64,000 nucleotides of DNA from Blasia pusilla (taxonomy: Eukaryota > Marchantiophyta > Marchantiopsida > Blasiales), in NCBI GenBank assembly GCA_050084515.1, contig CM114273.1, positions 43,462,001 through 43,526,000 on the forward strand, read 5' to 3'. Both the position numbers and the translations under genes were made by a program. The notes below the pieces were generated by a model, which did no database searches, was not told where the DNA came from, and worked only from the letters and a program-made list of their open reading frames with translations. Positions 12,742 through 26,700 of the stretch are shown piece after piece. Positions within the stretch are counted from its first letter, which is position 1; the number at the start of each line of letters is the position of its first letter.

Positions 12742-14335
12742 TTATATTTCATGAGATGGTGTTGTTTCCAATACTAAAAAAATGTGAAGGTAGAAAACGA
12801 TATTGGACGGTTGCAATACAATATTTTGAATATATACAAATTGTTGTAGAATTTTATACAAGATAGTTCGCCTATGCGGAGGACTACAATCCACATACTC
12901 TACACTAGCAGATCTCTGAATAATTGGGATTTGCAATGGCGTTAATGCACCTTCAGTCGAGGATACACTTCTATTAAGGACAACTTCTGAAATCATCCGT
13001 AGCTTTATGTGACTTAGCCCCTCTGAACCTAGGCATCTAGCATTTTGTTTACTAATATCTAGGGCATCTAACAGTTCATATTTAAGTGCATACTTTAGTA
13101 GGTAAAATGACCACTCAACATTTGTGACTCGTCGGAGATTCGCGTGTGCTCGGCACAACAAAAGGATTGTAGGGTGGTAAGGAATAACGTTACAGTGCTC
13201 GTGTCCTGGTCAATAGTAGCTCCATTTTGAGGTTTGTGCATCTATGGCTGGCTCAGGTTTGTATTTAATAGGTGTTGGAAATCCAAGTTGATAGTATAGG
13301 TGCCGCTTGTGCCATGATGGGATTCCCCAAATATGGGCACTGATAGTGTATTTTGAAAGGTGGCGATACAAGTCTTCCTCAAGTAAATCAGGGTGCTCTT
13401 GTCTTAGCTTATCCAATTCCCAAGTAAGAACATAACTATGCATAGAGGACGCCAGTGCGATTGCTTGTCTCTGTTGATGCATGATAAGTGAGTATGGCTT
13501 ATACAACGTGAATATACTAAACAATTCCTTCATACGAGGTCTTATGTAATCAACAAAGGAAGTTTTCCCCAAGTAAAATCCTCTTAGGTAAGGAAACAGA
13601 AATAGGAATAAACATGTCTCTATTGTGAGTTTAGAGTCACGTGAGATTTTGACTCTAAACTTCTCTAAGATGACTACTTTCCCTTAAGTATATACTGTCG
13701 TTGTTGAATATCTCGTAAGATTTTCATCTCTGTACAGGTAAGCAATATTGGACATCTTGCAGGTTGTTCAACTCCACATTGTAAGGATCAAAGGACATGT
13801 TGTGGGGAACTATTCCCTTTAGTTGAGAGGCTCTAAGAATTTTGTTAACAAATTTGGATGGGAGCACAACAAGGCCGAAAGTTGGGCTGGGAAGCTCAAT
13901 AAGAGCCATGTAGTGTTTATAGATGTCATTTATTTGCAAGTTTAGTTCAAAAAAAATCTTCACTTGGCTGAATAAAAGATGTCGGTCCGATGATTCAAGA
14001 TCTTTTATATTCCGACTCACAAGAGGGTTGTCCAGAAGTGAGGTGACTTGAAAAAAACCAGAATGAAACCCATTATACTTGGTCTCTATTCCCAATTTTG
14101 AGTCTACAATAGACAACATCTGTAATACAAGTGGGTTTATGGCTAAGACATCTTGCATACATGTTGGAGTCATGTACACGTTATGCTCTTTTTATGGGTT
14201 AGCAGTGGCACACTTCACACAGATATGAAAGCAGCCAGAGTCATCCAATATGTCATTGGTAATATACCTATTGCACAAGGCGTATGGAGGATAAACAGAG
14301 CGGCTTATCAACTGCATTCTGGAAGTGCCATTGTA
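12742..14335 (-). pseudogene. Helitron-related Rep-like protein remnant, divergent type
   Basis: Three consecutive minus-strand frames (14,179-13,724; 13,572-13,210; 13,161-12,742) look like one protein broken by frameshifts. The clearest link is at 13,260-13,080: FPTPIKYKPEP, then a gap, then IPYHPTILLLCRAHANL and a nearby YLLKYALKYE. This parallels the Helitron block with FP, then VVPYNPxLLLxxxxHxN, then YLYKYVYK. The upstream part (14,179 backward) is preceded by a Cys-rich stretch near 14,230. It is clearly more divergent than the Helitrons at 600-2,060 and 24,120-26,700. It could instead be a related viral or cellular Rep/helicase fusion. No Walker motif was found. Confidence 0.5.
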
Positions 14336-14344
14336 AAGTAGCAC

Positions 14345-17300
14345 GATACCACAATAACCATAACAGTGCATTTTATGAACTCATACTGTTGGCACGCCAT
14401 GCATCTAATAATTGGTGGATATTTGGCCATACCCTGCAGACCGGTTTGCATGCCAACTTTTTGATATGGTTAGCTTGTTCTATAGCCTTTAGTTGGCATT
14501 TTTTTCAACCTACTTTTGCTTAACAATAGTAGGGAACGAATCCTATTTGGTTTTGGGTGCCTGCTCATATTTAGTTGTATAAAACTTATGTAAGTCGGCT
14601 TAACCCCTGAGAAGCACAAAAGAAAATTGTAGGCAATTTGCAAGATGATGTAGGGGTAAGAAGATGGTTCACATCCGTTGGTGTTGTTGATGTCTTGATG
14701 GTAAACTCAAAGGAGCAAAGACTCTGAGATGTGCTCTGTGTTCTAAGATGTCTTTAACTGAAAAATATAGGAAATTTTCAATCTGATGTACAGACAACAA
14801 TAACATTTGCATCCCATGTTGTTTTTGATCCCTTGTTGATAAAGAGAAAGCAACAAAGACTCTCAGATGTGCCTTGTGTTTTAAGATATCTTAAGTGAAA
14901 AATGTAGGCAATGTGCACGCTGGTGTAGGAGCAACAAATTTTTTTGTGCATATTTTGATAGTTTATGTGTCACCGCTAAGGAGAAAACAACAAATAGTCT
15001 TAGATGTACTCTCTCTCTAACGGGTCGTTTATAGGGTTGTGTATCATTTATGTATACATGTAGCAACCATCAACTAGCAGTGAAGGTGAGGAAGAACAAT
15101 CCACACAAAGCAGCCCCATGTTTCTCAAATGCCACAATGAAAGGATATGGGTCAGAGAAGAAGTACTTGAAATTATCTCAGTGTGTCCGCAAGCCTCTGA
15201 GGACAAGAACTCATATCAAATTCTATAGATAATGATAAAAAGTTAGAAAATGTGAGGTGATGAAATACGCCACATTATATCTCACATGAAACTGAAATCA
15301 CAGAGAATGTAAATCAGAACCTCTGTTTGTTCTAACTTTATTCAGACACACATGCAGAAACGACAGGGAGAGTCCCGCTAGACACAATAATTGAATTGTA
15401 AAAGGAAAAGATGGATTGAGCGGGACGTCGTATGCATGACCTGACATCTTCCTTGTAACTTGTCTATGAAATTTTTACAATTTCCATTTCTCTCTCGATT
15501 TCATTCTCTCTCTCTCTCTCTCTACTTCCTTTCAACATGGGGAGAAGTTCAGTGAATAAACATTCGAAGCTTATCAATGCCGCTTTGTCTACTTACTATT
15601 GGATTTGTACAAAGGAGGTATACAAACACCAACTCAGCTCTTGAGAGACCCCCTTGTTTGCGTAGCAGTTCTCTAAGAAAGGTAGATTTCCTACCAAACA
15701 ATGTTGATTTGTACAATTTGCACAATGCAAGGCACTCTCACACTTCATTACTGTAGGTGCAACGCATTTTTGGAAGTTGAAACGCTAGACACAAAGGTCT
15801 CGAAGGCTCAAGTAGCTATTACAACTCACTGTCTGAATATTCGGAAGAATCAATAAGAGTATGTAGCTGAAAAAATGCCACACAGTTATTTGCAATTGAA
15901 CTTAGTGGTTCAGAAGATTGAGCTGCGCATGTCACACCATTGACTCAAACATGGAGCACATTTTAATGCCCATCCTTGAGGCTCGGCGCTTGACCCCACG
16001 TTACAATGCCCTCAATCCTGAAGAGAGACAGTCAAAGAACCCCAATTGAATGACACGCAGATGAAGCAGACTATAGCCATACTTTGCCATTTAGGTGTGT
16101 TGCTTCAAAGTGACCCAGTCGAGAATCTCTTTCCTTGCACTAGCTCCCAAAGACAATAATCTTCTGTAGTGGTGGCATGGCTTCCCCATGGTTGACAAGA
16201 GACAGTGGGTGATTGGATTGAGTCTTGCCCATATGAATACAGATAAGACCCTTATGCATGTGTCTCTTTTTTCCAAATTCCAAGTGCTCTTGGTTCAGGA
16301 CTCCGTCATTCAGAAGGCCATTGGCTATGATTTTTGTGCAAGTCTGAACTTCTTAGCTTTCAAGGTTATCAACATCAAGTCTTAATCGAATTCCATGTAG
16401 ATGAAACGATTCTCGGTCGCATTTATTTCTTGGTGAAACTCAAAGAAACTACCATCTATACGAAAGGAATAGGGGAAGAAGTAAGACGACGCCAAGTTCA
16501 TTTGGCATATGAACTTGTAAGGATATTGCAAGAAGCTCGCAGAACTTGTTGCACGCGGGTTTGAATAGAAACTAGAGTCATTAAATCATGGAGCGCTTCT
16601 AGTAGGCATCTTGAAATGGTGGAGAGAGATGTTAGTCAACCTCCACAAAACATACTAGGTGCACTCCTGGAAGTCCAAATAGATACTAAAGGAGATTGGA
16701 AAAAAAAATTGGTACAGAAAGGATTATGGGAGATGATAATGGTTGCACAAAAATAGACAAGTCCTTCCTTAGGACGGACATGGACGAACAAGTTTGGACA
16801 TGGGTTCCAAGAGGTGGGACCCGTACTTTTAGTCCATCGTGGAAGGTAAGGCAAGGATGAGAGAAGCAATGAATAAGGAGAGTGTGGAGGTGGAGGGAGG
16901 AAGAAATGGAGGAATATGGAACACGAAGGCAAGTAAGGGGAATGAGAAAGAAGGGAAAGGTGGGGCCGATACGGACCTGTCCTTCCAAAGGGCGGACATA
17001 AGTCCACGGACATGGACATATCCATGGATACGAACTTTGTCCATATGAAACCTTGGAGAGGATGAGTGTGTGGATGAGGTGAAACGCGAAGATCTGCTTG
17101 GTGCGGAAGAATTGTCTCATTGGGTGAAGCCCTTGACTAGTAGGAAGAAGGACAAAAGCGGTAAGGTTCAACTAGTGGAGGAGATTCTGTTGGAGTTGAA
17201 GCATCTAACGAGTAGGGAGGAGGAAAGGGCAAAGCAAAATGATGCAACGCAATTTCAGAAGCTGCAACATTTTCACAAATTTCCCGAAGGTTGGGCTAGC

Positions 17301-18316
17301 TATTACAACCAAATGTTTGCATATTCGGAACAATCAATCAATTAGACAACGTAACTTAACAAAACGATGAGAAGGTCGTAGCCTCTACAATCATGCGCGT
17401 GAGATCTCACCCGCATGCTCCTAAAACTTGGAAAAAGTTTCAGATCTAAAGAAATTTCCTAAGGCAACAATTGATAAGGTACTCACTACGTTGCTACACT
17501 TGAACATAGGTATTGATTACGGCGAGGTCGGAGGAAAAAAAGATACTCACATTGCAACGCAACTTCTAGCCAGTACGGACAAGTCGTAGAAATTTGAAAG
17601 TTGAGTTGAGCAACACACTCTCTCCGAACAAGAAAGTGCACCAACGGACATCGAGAAATGCAAGCAAAGACCAACACCAGGGAACAACAGTACGTGGCTG
17701 CAATTGCTATGGAAATCAACATAGAGAAATCTGCATAACAATACTACGATGGAGATTGCCTGAAATTAGCTATACCCAGCCAATCAGAGGAAAGTTGAGA
17801 GGCTGTTACCACATATCACTAGATGGTATATGGTGTTTTAAGCACTAAGCTACTTATAACTAGAGTCCAATAAGACTAAAATACAACTTCATATAACTAA
17901 AGAGTCAAATATGGCATAATATAGTATTAGTTAGTTATTAAGAATGATTAGAGGGTATGACAAGGATTTTTTTATAAAATTATCGTTAATTTTTAAAATT
18001 TTTATTATTAACTAATGACATATTATAAAAAAATGAGTAGATTAGTGCAAATAATTAATACATGGCATTTATGGTAAATTAGATTCAATTAAAATTTAAT
18101 CTATAATATGACATGTAAAAAGAAGACAAGATTATGACTAGTAGGATTGCAAATAATTTGATGTAGTTAAAAACTTAGTTGCTATATTAAAACTAATGCC
18201 AATGTCGAAAATTATACCTTAACTACACAGATCTATTTTCTAAACTCTTATTCCAAATTTCAATTCCTCTCATACTTTCCCGCACTCTTGGAGCTCGTTT
18301 CTCACGGTAAACAAGG
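14345..18316. other. Mostly non-coding; small hypothetical frames
   Basis: No recognisable gene. A short (TC)n microsatellite lies at about 15,503-15,524. A 91-codon open frame at 17,070-17,345 (plus strand, Lys/Glu-rich) ends in a block (WASYYNQMFAYSEQSIN) whose DNA resembles about 55 bp near 15,790-15,850, pointing to an old local duplication. I cannot say whether it is expressed. Confidence 0.4.
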
Positions 18317-18351
18317 TGTCACGACTGTTATGATAGATCGGTGGGATCTAG
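18317..18351 (+). repeat. 35-bp repeat, left copy of a distant inverted pair
   Basis: It begins TGTCACGACTGTTA and ends GTGGGATCTAG. Its reverse complement occurs at 27,602-27,636 with one mismatch. Confidence 0.8.
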
Positions 18352-19126
18352 CAGACCGTCTGCACGAGTAGTGGAGGACAGGCCCAAGAGGTCGAGGATG
18401 ACCTGTTGAGGCAACGGGAAACCTGAGAAAGCAGGTTTCCCCTTCGTTTCGGCTCATTTGGAGCCATATTGAGAATCTTACTATTTTAGGTAAGTGCCAT
18501 TTTGACTATATGATCGACTTTCTATTTTCAGTAAGTGGCCCTTGATCTCTTACATTAGGTCAAGAGCCAAGGAGGTAACTTGGGAGAATAGGTTACCATG
18601 GAGAGAGCTTGGGAGAGGGGAGGGGTATACCTCAAGGAGAGAGAGTTTGAGAGCTCAGTTTCTCTTTGTTGAACCTCTTGGCATAAGGCGGCGGAACTAT
18701 GGTCTCTTATCTTGTGAGTGTAACCCAAGCCTCTCATTAGGAGAGTGGGTTTGGTTTGACATGAGAGAGAGTGCATACCTTTGAGAGCTATGGTGTGAGA
18801 TGGTGTAGAGAGAGATTGGATCTTACTTTACAAAGAGAGAATGGGATTTGGGATTTTGGTAGTTTAACCTAATCCAAGCTTCTAAACTGTGAGCACAAAG
18901 GTAAATCACTTAACTATGTGGAAGAGTGTTTATTTTCTAAGTTATTTTTATTTCAGCCACTTCATTTATTATACTACTGTAGTTCCTATTGAAATAAGAG
19001 ATCTAATCTAATCCTTTAATCTTGTAGAGTTGGGTCTCCACCTTGACCACTAGAGTAGATCTTGTTGAGAAAGTAAGTGAGTCAACAAAGACATAATTAG
19101 TGGAGATCAAGTCTTCCATAGAGAAG
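18352..19126. other. Intergenic, no gene recognised
   Basis: Contains short direct repeats of GAGAGAG-rich sequence near 18,600-18,840. No coding signal was seen. Confidence 0.5.
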
Positions 19127-19603
19127 ATGATGGCCATGTTGACCCACTTAACCAAAGTTGGAGCTTGTTGTGCTCCACCTACTAATCCAAGTAAAACCAC
19201 TCCATCCTTGCACTCGATCTTTGAACCCCCTTTGGTACTTTTATGTGTGGACTCTTACTCTACTGGTATAATTGGGCAAAAGATTAAGCCTACTATTGTA
19301 AGTCCTCTCCCCACTTCTAGCCAAGCTCAAGAAGCTCTACCAGAAATAATAGAAGATGTTGAGAAGACCAAGATCCTTTCCGATGTAGGCGCATCAAAAC
19401 AGGTATCTGTAAAAAGCCTTCATGATGTTATAGAGGAGCTTTCTGATCTTGTTGAAAGCACCCATGTTCATCCACCTAGTATTCTTGTTCCTAAAGTTGG
19501 AGAGCATGCTGAAGATCCTACAAAGAGCAAGCTTGATCTCCCCTTTAGAGAAGTAATTGATCGCAACAATTCAAGAGCGCAAAGAGAAAAATGTTGTAAG
19601 TAG
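19127..19603 (+). CDS. Hypothetical protein fragment, possibly transposon-associated
   Basis: An open frame whose first ATG cluster is at 19,127 and which stays open for about 158 codons. The composition is Ser/Pro/Glu-rich with no recognisable motif. It ends next to a good-looking 5' splice signal (GTAAGT at about 19,594), and a further open stretch begins at 19,716 after a TTGTAG acceptor-like sequence, so the two may be exons of one gene. A simple join gives an early stop in the phase I tried, so the model is unresolved. Function unknown. Confidence 0.35.
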   Translation: MMAMLTHLTKVGACCAPPTNPSKTTPSLHSIFEPPLVLLCVDSYSTGIIGQKIKPTIVSPLPTSSQAQEALPEIIEDVEKTKILSDVGASKQVSVKSLHDVIEELSDLVESTHVHPPSILVPKVGEHAEDPTKSKLDLPFREVIDRNNSRAQREKCCK

Positions 19604-19715
19604 CTTGATAATTCCTCTTTGATTTTTTTTGGACTTTGGACTTTGGGATAGTATGTAGCTACTATAGAATAATATCAAATATTGATATTTCTAACTCTTT
19701 TCATTGTAGGAATAC

Positions 19716-20063
19716 ATGGATAATAAGACGATTCTCACCTTTTCTGCAAACATTCTGCGAAATGGTTGGAGTATCATAAAGGTACAAAATAAAGTCGATG
19801 AAATTGATTTGAAAGTGAATGATAAAAGAATTCAGTTCTTTGATTTTGATAATAAATGTGTGTTCTTTTTGCAGTTGGCAGTGGGAGATGAGGTATTCTT
19901 AGCATTAGGGCGAAAAGGTTAGTTACATGTGGGATTAGGCAGAATATATGGGATAGTGGGTAGGGACCTGTTCCATGGAAAGGCAATTCCTCTTGGATGT
20001 GTGAAGGTGGATGTAATTATTGTGAATGATCTCGGAGCCTCATCACCATTTCCAACATGTAAG
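19716..20063 (+). pseudogene. Possible DUF8039-like plant transposon-associated domain
   Basis: Open from 19,716 to 19,922 (MDNKTILTFSANILRNGW...), then one stop, then the same frame continues to about 20,060 with VGLGRIYGIVGRDLFHGK, IPLGCVKVDVIIVN and PFPTCK. The pattern of an ARG/GRG opening, HGxPLG, VKVxV and PxPT resembles the domain (called DUF8039) found in many plant hypothetical proteins linked to CACTA-type transposons. This is pattern resemblance only. An internal TTTTTGCAG acceptor at about 19,875 could begin an exon here. It lies downstream of the fragment at 19,127-19,603 on the same strand. Confidence 0.35.
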
Positions 20064-23000
20064 ATGATCCTCCATAGACACACATGAAACATGTACTCAA
20101 TACTTTAGTGCTTTGGTATGAGAAAGCTATGAAGAAGTGCCCACCTCCTCCGTCCTAGTTTTGTTCTACTAAATACATTTGCATTGCGGTTTTAGCTATG
20201 GTAGAAGTCTCTTCTAGGATTTTGTTTCAATGAACAGAATTTGCAATGTATTTGGAGGCTTTTGAGTGTTTTATATAAACAATGGTTCAATTAAACCATC
20301 TTATTTTGTGAGTGATTGGAAGTGTATGCTTTTCTCTCAACCTCTGGGATTATCTCATTATTGTATGGAGCAAAAAAATTCAGTTCTCATAGTAGATATA
20401 AAGATGCATGTGATGCTTTTGAATGTATGGGAAAATTTGCATTAAATTGTACAACTATTAGTATTATGTATAGAACTACATGTAGTCATCAAAAAACCAT
20501 CCTAGTCATTTGTTATGACTACATACAGTCATTCAAAGGTCATTCTAGTTACTTTTTATAACTACAATCAAGAAAAGGAAGTACATCTGTCAAGAGCACA
20601 ACTCCACAATTAACTAAAACTAGTATCAAATCGAAACGAAGTAAGAACAAAGATACCACTAGAAGGAACGAAGTATTGTATATTGACACCTGAAATTTTT
20701 ATAAGAAAATATGTGAATTATATTATACAACTAAAGGTAGTATCTTTACTCATATGACATACAATAACAACCATCTTTAGTGCAAAGATACCACATGATT
20801 ACGAATACCCTTTTCCACGTCATCATACAATCATGTCAATGATATCGTACATTCAAATCCACGTCGCAAGATGACTAGGATCCACGTCATGAAACACAAA
20901 CAAGCCACATCATCATCATGACGTGTTAATTAATAACTACCTATCCCAAATAACGAGTCCTTTGACACTAAGATCTGGTTAGTTATAAATCACAGTTATT
21001 AGTGGTAAATGATCCTTTGCAACTACATGTAGTTGTATCTTATAGTGTCTATTGGGAGGATTCTTTCTAGTGTATATGGTAAGAAATTGGGTTGCTTGCA
21101 CGCGCAATCTGCCATCTCTCGATTGTTGCTAACTGCATATCGCGGATCCTTAGACCCAAGGAATAGAGGTGCACTCTTCATGGCCTATCCAGGCCTATTT
21201 CTGCTCGCCTTCATTGCTTGCCTTCATTCGAACTAAATGTCGATGCCGAAAAATGGCCGTCGAATCTATTCCACAACAGGTGCTGTGTTGATATATCCAC
21301 TTGATCTAATAACGTGTAACTGTCAAAGCTCTAGCAGACTAACACCTGTAACACACATACATGCCTGAAGCATGAAAAAATGAGATTAATCGTTGAAGTT
21401 CTAACACACAGAGGTGCCTGAAGCATGAAAAACATAAAAATGCGGGATAGTCTTCCCGACCCTCTCTCGCGTGCGTTCAACCAGACCTAATTGCTCTCGA
21501 TGCGACAAACACACGCCGATTCTCGTTGAAGAGAGATTGCTCGGTTCACAGATGCACCTCATCCGAAGAAGTGCAAATCTAAAATAAAGAAGGAAAAGGT
21601 ATTCGTGTGTGGAGCATGCGGGTGAGATGGTCGTAGCCTCTGTTTAGCCATTGATGAAGTTTGAGGAAATTCACTCCTGCCTGAGTTTTCATCCGCATGT
21701 GTCGCATTCAATCAATCAACACCATCCTATATCGGCTGCACTCTGCTCAAGGTTGTATCAGTGCCCTAAGCTCTCTGTGCACTCTCCACCGCCATGTGCC
21801 CTCGGGCCATAAATGCACTCTACATGTCAAAATCCAAGCAAACCCCTACCCTAAACTCCCTAAACCCTATCACTTAGTAGCAACGTGGCAGCCTAATATG
21901 TAGATCCACGATATAAGCTCCCCCTCTAGGGGTCGTTAAAACCACGTGGCTGTAGGAGAATGGCAAAAGATGCCAATAAAAGGGGCGGTCTAAAATTAAA
22001 TCACCATTCTTTCATAGTAGTAGTAGTATATATATATATCGAAACTCGTCCAAATATTCCACCTTCGCGAGTTTGCCCACGAGGGGAGAATTGAGAGAAT
22101 CAATCCGGTCCACAGCCATCGCAGTCCCATCCACTGCATGCATGGATGGACTTCAGGCCATGCATGCAATCCACGGTCTATTTGACAATGTCCTAAAGCT
22201 TGGGACTAGGACCGAAATGGATTAGCGTGGATCCGCGGTCTAGCGGAAAGGGCCCCACTCTAGCTGCTTTATGGTAGAGCCGACCCAACCAGACCACGCC
22301 GCGCAACTCGGCGCGAGACAGGCAACTATACGTCCACTGGTCTAGGCTTACTACCTATGGACCGATTTGATAGTCTTTCAGATCTCTTGAATCCCTTCCC
22401 GATCTCATGGATTTATGAGCTCGAACCAGTGGTCCTCGCAGACAAGGAGCACCCCGTACGTACAGGCTTAGAGGCGCACGAGCCTTAAGTTACCTTTGGC
22501 TTTAAGTTCCATGAGTTAGTTACTGGTTGGTAAATTGGTATGGGGAAAGGAGCTCCTCAAGCACGTGAGTTCAATTGGCGTCTGGTTAATTATGTTTTAT
22601 TTCAGTTTATTATCAATTTTAATTTCAGGATCAAAATAAAAACGTTTTGAAGATATATCAATTTTTTTAATATGAAAATTAATTTCAGTCAATGCTCTTA
22701 TCTATATTATTGAAAGAAGATGGTATTTAAGAGCTCCGTTTCCCGTGGTTTGAGAACACGCTTCCTTTTACGACATGTGTTTACCAAACTTGAATACGTT
22801 TTCGTTTTGGATATTATTCTCTCGTATGGAGCACAAGCATTGACAAATCATAATAATTGTGTTTTGAAGAATGAAAATTACAGCCGTATGGAGTATAAAT
22901 TCAATAATTTATATTAAATATTTTTTATCAATTATGTTGTAAAAATAAAATATGAAAAGTGCATTAATTACTAAAAAAATTGTGTGGAAGTGGTTAAATA

Positions 23001-24119
23001 TACCCGTCCCGGTCAAAGGACATTACAAAGAGATAAGAAGGATACAAGGGAAACTTAATAAATATTCCTAGGGTGCATGTATATGAAGGAAGGAATAATC
23101 AAAGGAGTGGGAGGAAAGATTATTTTTTTATATTTTTTTTCAATTCTTAGTGGAGGAAAAGAAGGAAAGGGAAGAGAGGAGGAAAATGAAAATGGATGGA
23201 AAATAACACTATGGAGTTGGAGATATGGAAGGAGGAGAGCATTGGTAAGAGGCCAAAGGGGAAGAGAGAAGAGGAGCAAGGGAGAATAGCACCATGGAGC
23301 TACACATGGGGAGAGTCCAAGAGAAGAAAGGGGATTGGATGGAGGAGAGCAATAAGAAGTGGGAGAGGAGAGTATTGAAAATTTTAAGAAAAAACCACAC
23401 ATGAGAAGAATTAAGAAATACAAGAGCATGGAGTTCACATATGTCATGATCAGATCCCAATATATACACAATCCTACAATAGCGGATGCCTTCTTTTCAA
23501 TTCTTTTCACAAGGAGCATTGTAATAGGGGCCATAATGATGTGATTGTAAATATGGTACTTTCACAACATGATAAAAAATTTCAAGGGATACTTTTGGTG
23601 GATGTATAGGGGTATGGAGAGTATTTTGGCAAAATAATTATGATTCAATAATTTTATCGGTTTATTATTTTGGAAGGGATATTTTCTATAGAAATTTCCT
23701 TTGAAACAATATGATCCCAAAAAATTTGGATCGATTGTTAATTTTTATGTTAACAAACAATCTTTTCTTGATAAACAAGCAACTTATTTGGCTATAACCA
23801 AGTGACTATTAGGGTATGTCAAGTTGAAAGCTTTGGGTATGGGAATGACATGGAAATATACAACCTAACACATTTACATTCATTAAACACTAACCCATAT
23901 TATGAATAAACATGATTCCACTTTCCTACTAATTTTTATCGAGAGATCTTGCTCTACAAGAAGTCCATGGTTTTCCCTTCCTCATGAATTGGTAATCCAC
24001 ACTCACAAAAATCATCTATCTAAGGTAATTGGTAAGGTGCCCATGCAATGCACGTTTTTAGAGATATATTTAAAAACAATTTTGAGGAGAAAAATAATAT
24101 TCTAATATATCTTCATCCC
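20064..24119. other. Intergenic, no gene recognised
   Basis: AT-rich. A short TAG then TA microsatellite lies near 22,017-22,040, and a strongly purine-biased block lies at 23,080-23,380. The long antisense open frame over that block is a by-product of the bias. Confidence 0.55.
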
Positions 24120-26700
24120 ATCATATTAAAAAAATAAGAATTTATTTCATGCAAGAATTTCCTTATACATTATTATTCTGTGTGTAATTTCTCATTTGAA
24201 TGTGTATCATTGCCAATCATAATATGAATTGAACTCTTTTGTCCTACTCTAGATAATGCCATATATAATTGGCCATGAGAAAATACATAGTGAAGGTTAG
24301 TAAATTCCAACGTTTTGCAAAATCTGACTTTGTGACTTATTAATAGTCATGGAAAAAGCATGACGGATAGGGAATTGCAATCTACGTAAATCAAATGGCA
24401 AGCCCGAGTGAGAAGAAATCAATGGGATATGTGGAAAGAAAACTCAATCTCCAATGTTCTTCCCTATAATAATTTTGGCATCTATAATATGTTGCATGAA
24501 TCAATGAATGATCAATCAAGTGTCATTCGCTTGTTCTTTTGAACCGTTCATATTTTATAAAAGCATGATTGTTGCATCAATCTTCAAACACAAGCAATGT
24601 GGGGGTAGTCTAGAAGGTAAGCATGTATATAAGAATTCTGTCAGATACATATAACTCATTCCCTCATTTGGAACGGAGTTAACATTAAGGTTAGTATAGT
24701 CATGTATATAACATATACTTGGTAGAGAAAATCTTCCTACAAAGTCTCCTAAATAGGATTATTTCATGAAGTAATATACAATCGTTAAGAAAATCAATAT
24801 TAAGAGTATTGATAATTACCTCTCCATAAATTCGAGACATGATTTCTGTCTTTATATCATCAACATATTTATTTCTTGATGTGAGAATAGTTGTATCTCT
24901 TAAAAATTTGATGTCATGAAACCATTGAAGATCATTGCTATACATAATATTAATAAGATCATTTACATTCTTACTGTGAACAACGATGTTAGAGGGTGGT
25001 TGATCATCTCCTAAAGAAGTATATAAAGGCACACAACACTCTCCCACCTTCAATAACCAATAAGCAAAACCTTGTTGATGAACATGCATATGCCCTTTTA
25101 AAATTTGAACTCTCATATTTGTAGTAATCTTTATCATCCTTACTTGGGACCATAAATGTGATCTCTTTAAAGTCATGTGTATAATTTTTTCAATGATCCT
25201 CATGACAAATGATAGATAAAACCAGACGAAAATCACCACAAAAAATAATGAGCTTATCCCCAAATGGCACATTCCTCAAGTCATGAGAGATCACTCATGT
25301 TTAAACCTTACCTGGATGAGTAAGGTATAAACGACCTATAGGATGACCGCAATCCTTTCTTCTTCATACTCTACGAACCCATTTCTTTTTACTCCAACGA
25401 TAGTATAAAGGAAAGTCAAGATATAAATACCCTCGAGGCCTATGACCAAGTTTATTAGTAACAAACCACAGCCTTAGGGTGATCTCCTTATTTATTTGTA
25501 TAATATCCTGAGGCTCCGACACGTCAACATCATTGACACCATTTATGCCTATGTTAGATGAAAAACCAATCTCATAATATTTGGTTTTTCCGCATAGAAA
25601 TTAAACTTTAAAAGTCTCCAACCTCGTCTCCAACAAGCCTCTAAAGAAGAGATATATCTATATATCATAAAGGGGAAACTTACTTTATATACTTACATTA
25701 TATTATGCCATTAAATAAATTTGATTGCAATCCGAGAGAGAATTAAATTCTATAAATTTTACCTTGCATCGAGATATAAGTTCGTCTCATCAATGACCTC
25801 ATAGACGTGGAGGTATCCATATCCTTTGCCATCTTAAATAATATAGCATCCGATCCCTTATATACGTATTTATATAAGTATTTGACTGTTGAAAGATTGT
25901 TTGTGATCTCCAAATTAATATGACAATCAAAGAGGATACATAACAAAGGATTGTAAGGCGTTGTCCATCAATTATCCAAACATTTATCGTGCTTCATGAT
26001 TTTCTTTCCATCATCCGATCTAGCATATGTACCTAAAAATCTAATATGAGATGACATGTATATTATATCCAAAATTAAGCAAGAAAAAAAGTGTATGCCA
26101 TGGAAAGCTTCTAACTCAAGAATTCATGATTCAAGTAATAGCTTAAGTACCTTTGATAGATTGGATTACCATCTTTAGTCTCTCTAGTCATGGTCGCAAA
26201 AGCCTTGGGATAACCTTTGATATATTTTTTTGTTTCCCTTTCCATACATGGAGCATTTGGATTCGATTGAATCTCCACATTGACCATGAACCATACAATT
26301 AGCCATAATATAATAGAGTCTTGGATGCATGATTAAATAAGGAATTTTAGTTAAGACGATATTATCATAATTGGAAGTGGTATGTGGCTTATCCTCATGT
26401 GTTAGAATAATTAAGACATGGGTATATGGTAAGCCCCTGGTTTGAAACGGCCGCCCTCAACTCTTGGGTGGATTCTCGTGCTATATGGTCGCAAAAGCCT
26501 TGGGATAACCTTTGATATATTTTTTTGTTTCCCTTTCCATACATGGAGCATTTGGATTCGATTGAATCTCCGCATTGACCATGAACCATACAATTAGCCA
26601 CAGTATAATAGAGTCTTGGATGCATGATTAAATAAGGAATTTTAGTTAAGACGATATCATCATAATTGGAAGTGGTATGTGGCTTGTCCTCATGTGTTAG
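24120..26700 (-). pseudogene. Helitron Rep/helicase pseudogene, internally deleted
   Basis: Reading the minus strand from right to left. 26,625-26,395 has MHPRLYYTVANCMVHGQCGD. 25,946-25,743 has CHINLEI and VKYLYKYVYKGSDA. About 25,460-25,320 has YLDFPLYYRWS and GHPIGRLYLTHPG. Immediately after come the GDF/RQ-like helicase block, FAYWLLKVGE (about 25,075) and DTTILTSRNKYVDDI (about 24,890). About 24,370-24,250 has SMTINKSQSQ and SHGQLYMALSRVGQ, the C-terminal superfamily-1 helicase motifs. The stretch carrying Walker A and B is absent between 25,320 and 25,270, so it is an internal deletion derivative. Stops occur throughout. It is close in sequence to the 600-2,060 fragment. Confidence 0.87.

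Noticed and set aside
16636-17171. 129- and 161-codon minus-strand open frames
   Set aside because: Low-complexity Ser/Pro/Leu composition, overlapping each other in different frames, no domain and no splice or promoter support.
23055-23534. 159-codon minus-strand open frame
   Set aside because: It lies opposite a purine-rich block, is Pro/Ser/Leu-rich without any motif and overlaps other open frames in the same place.
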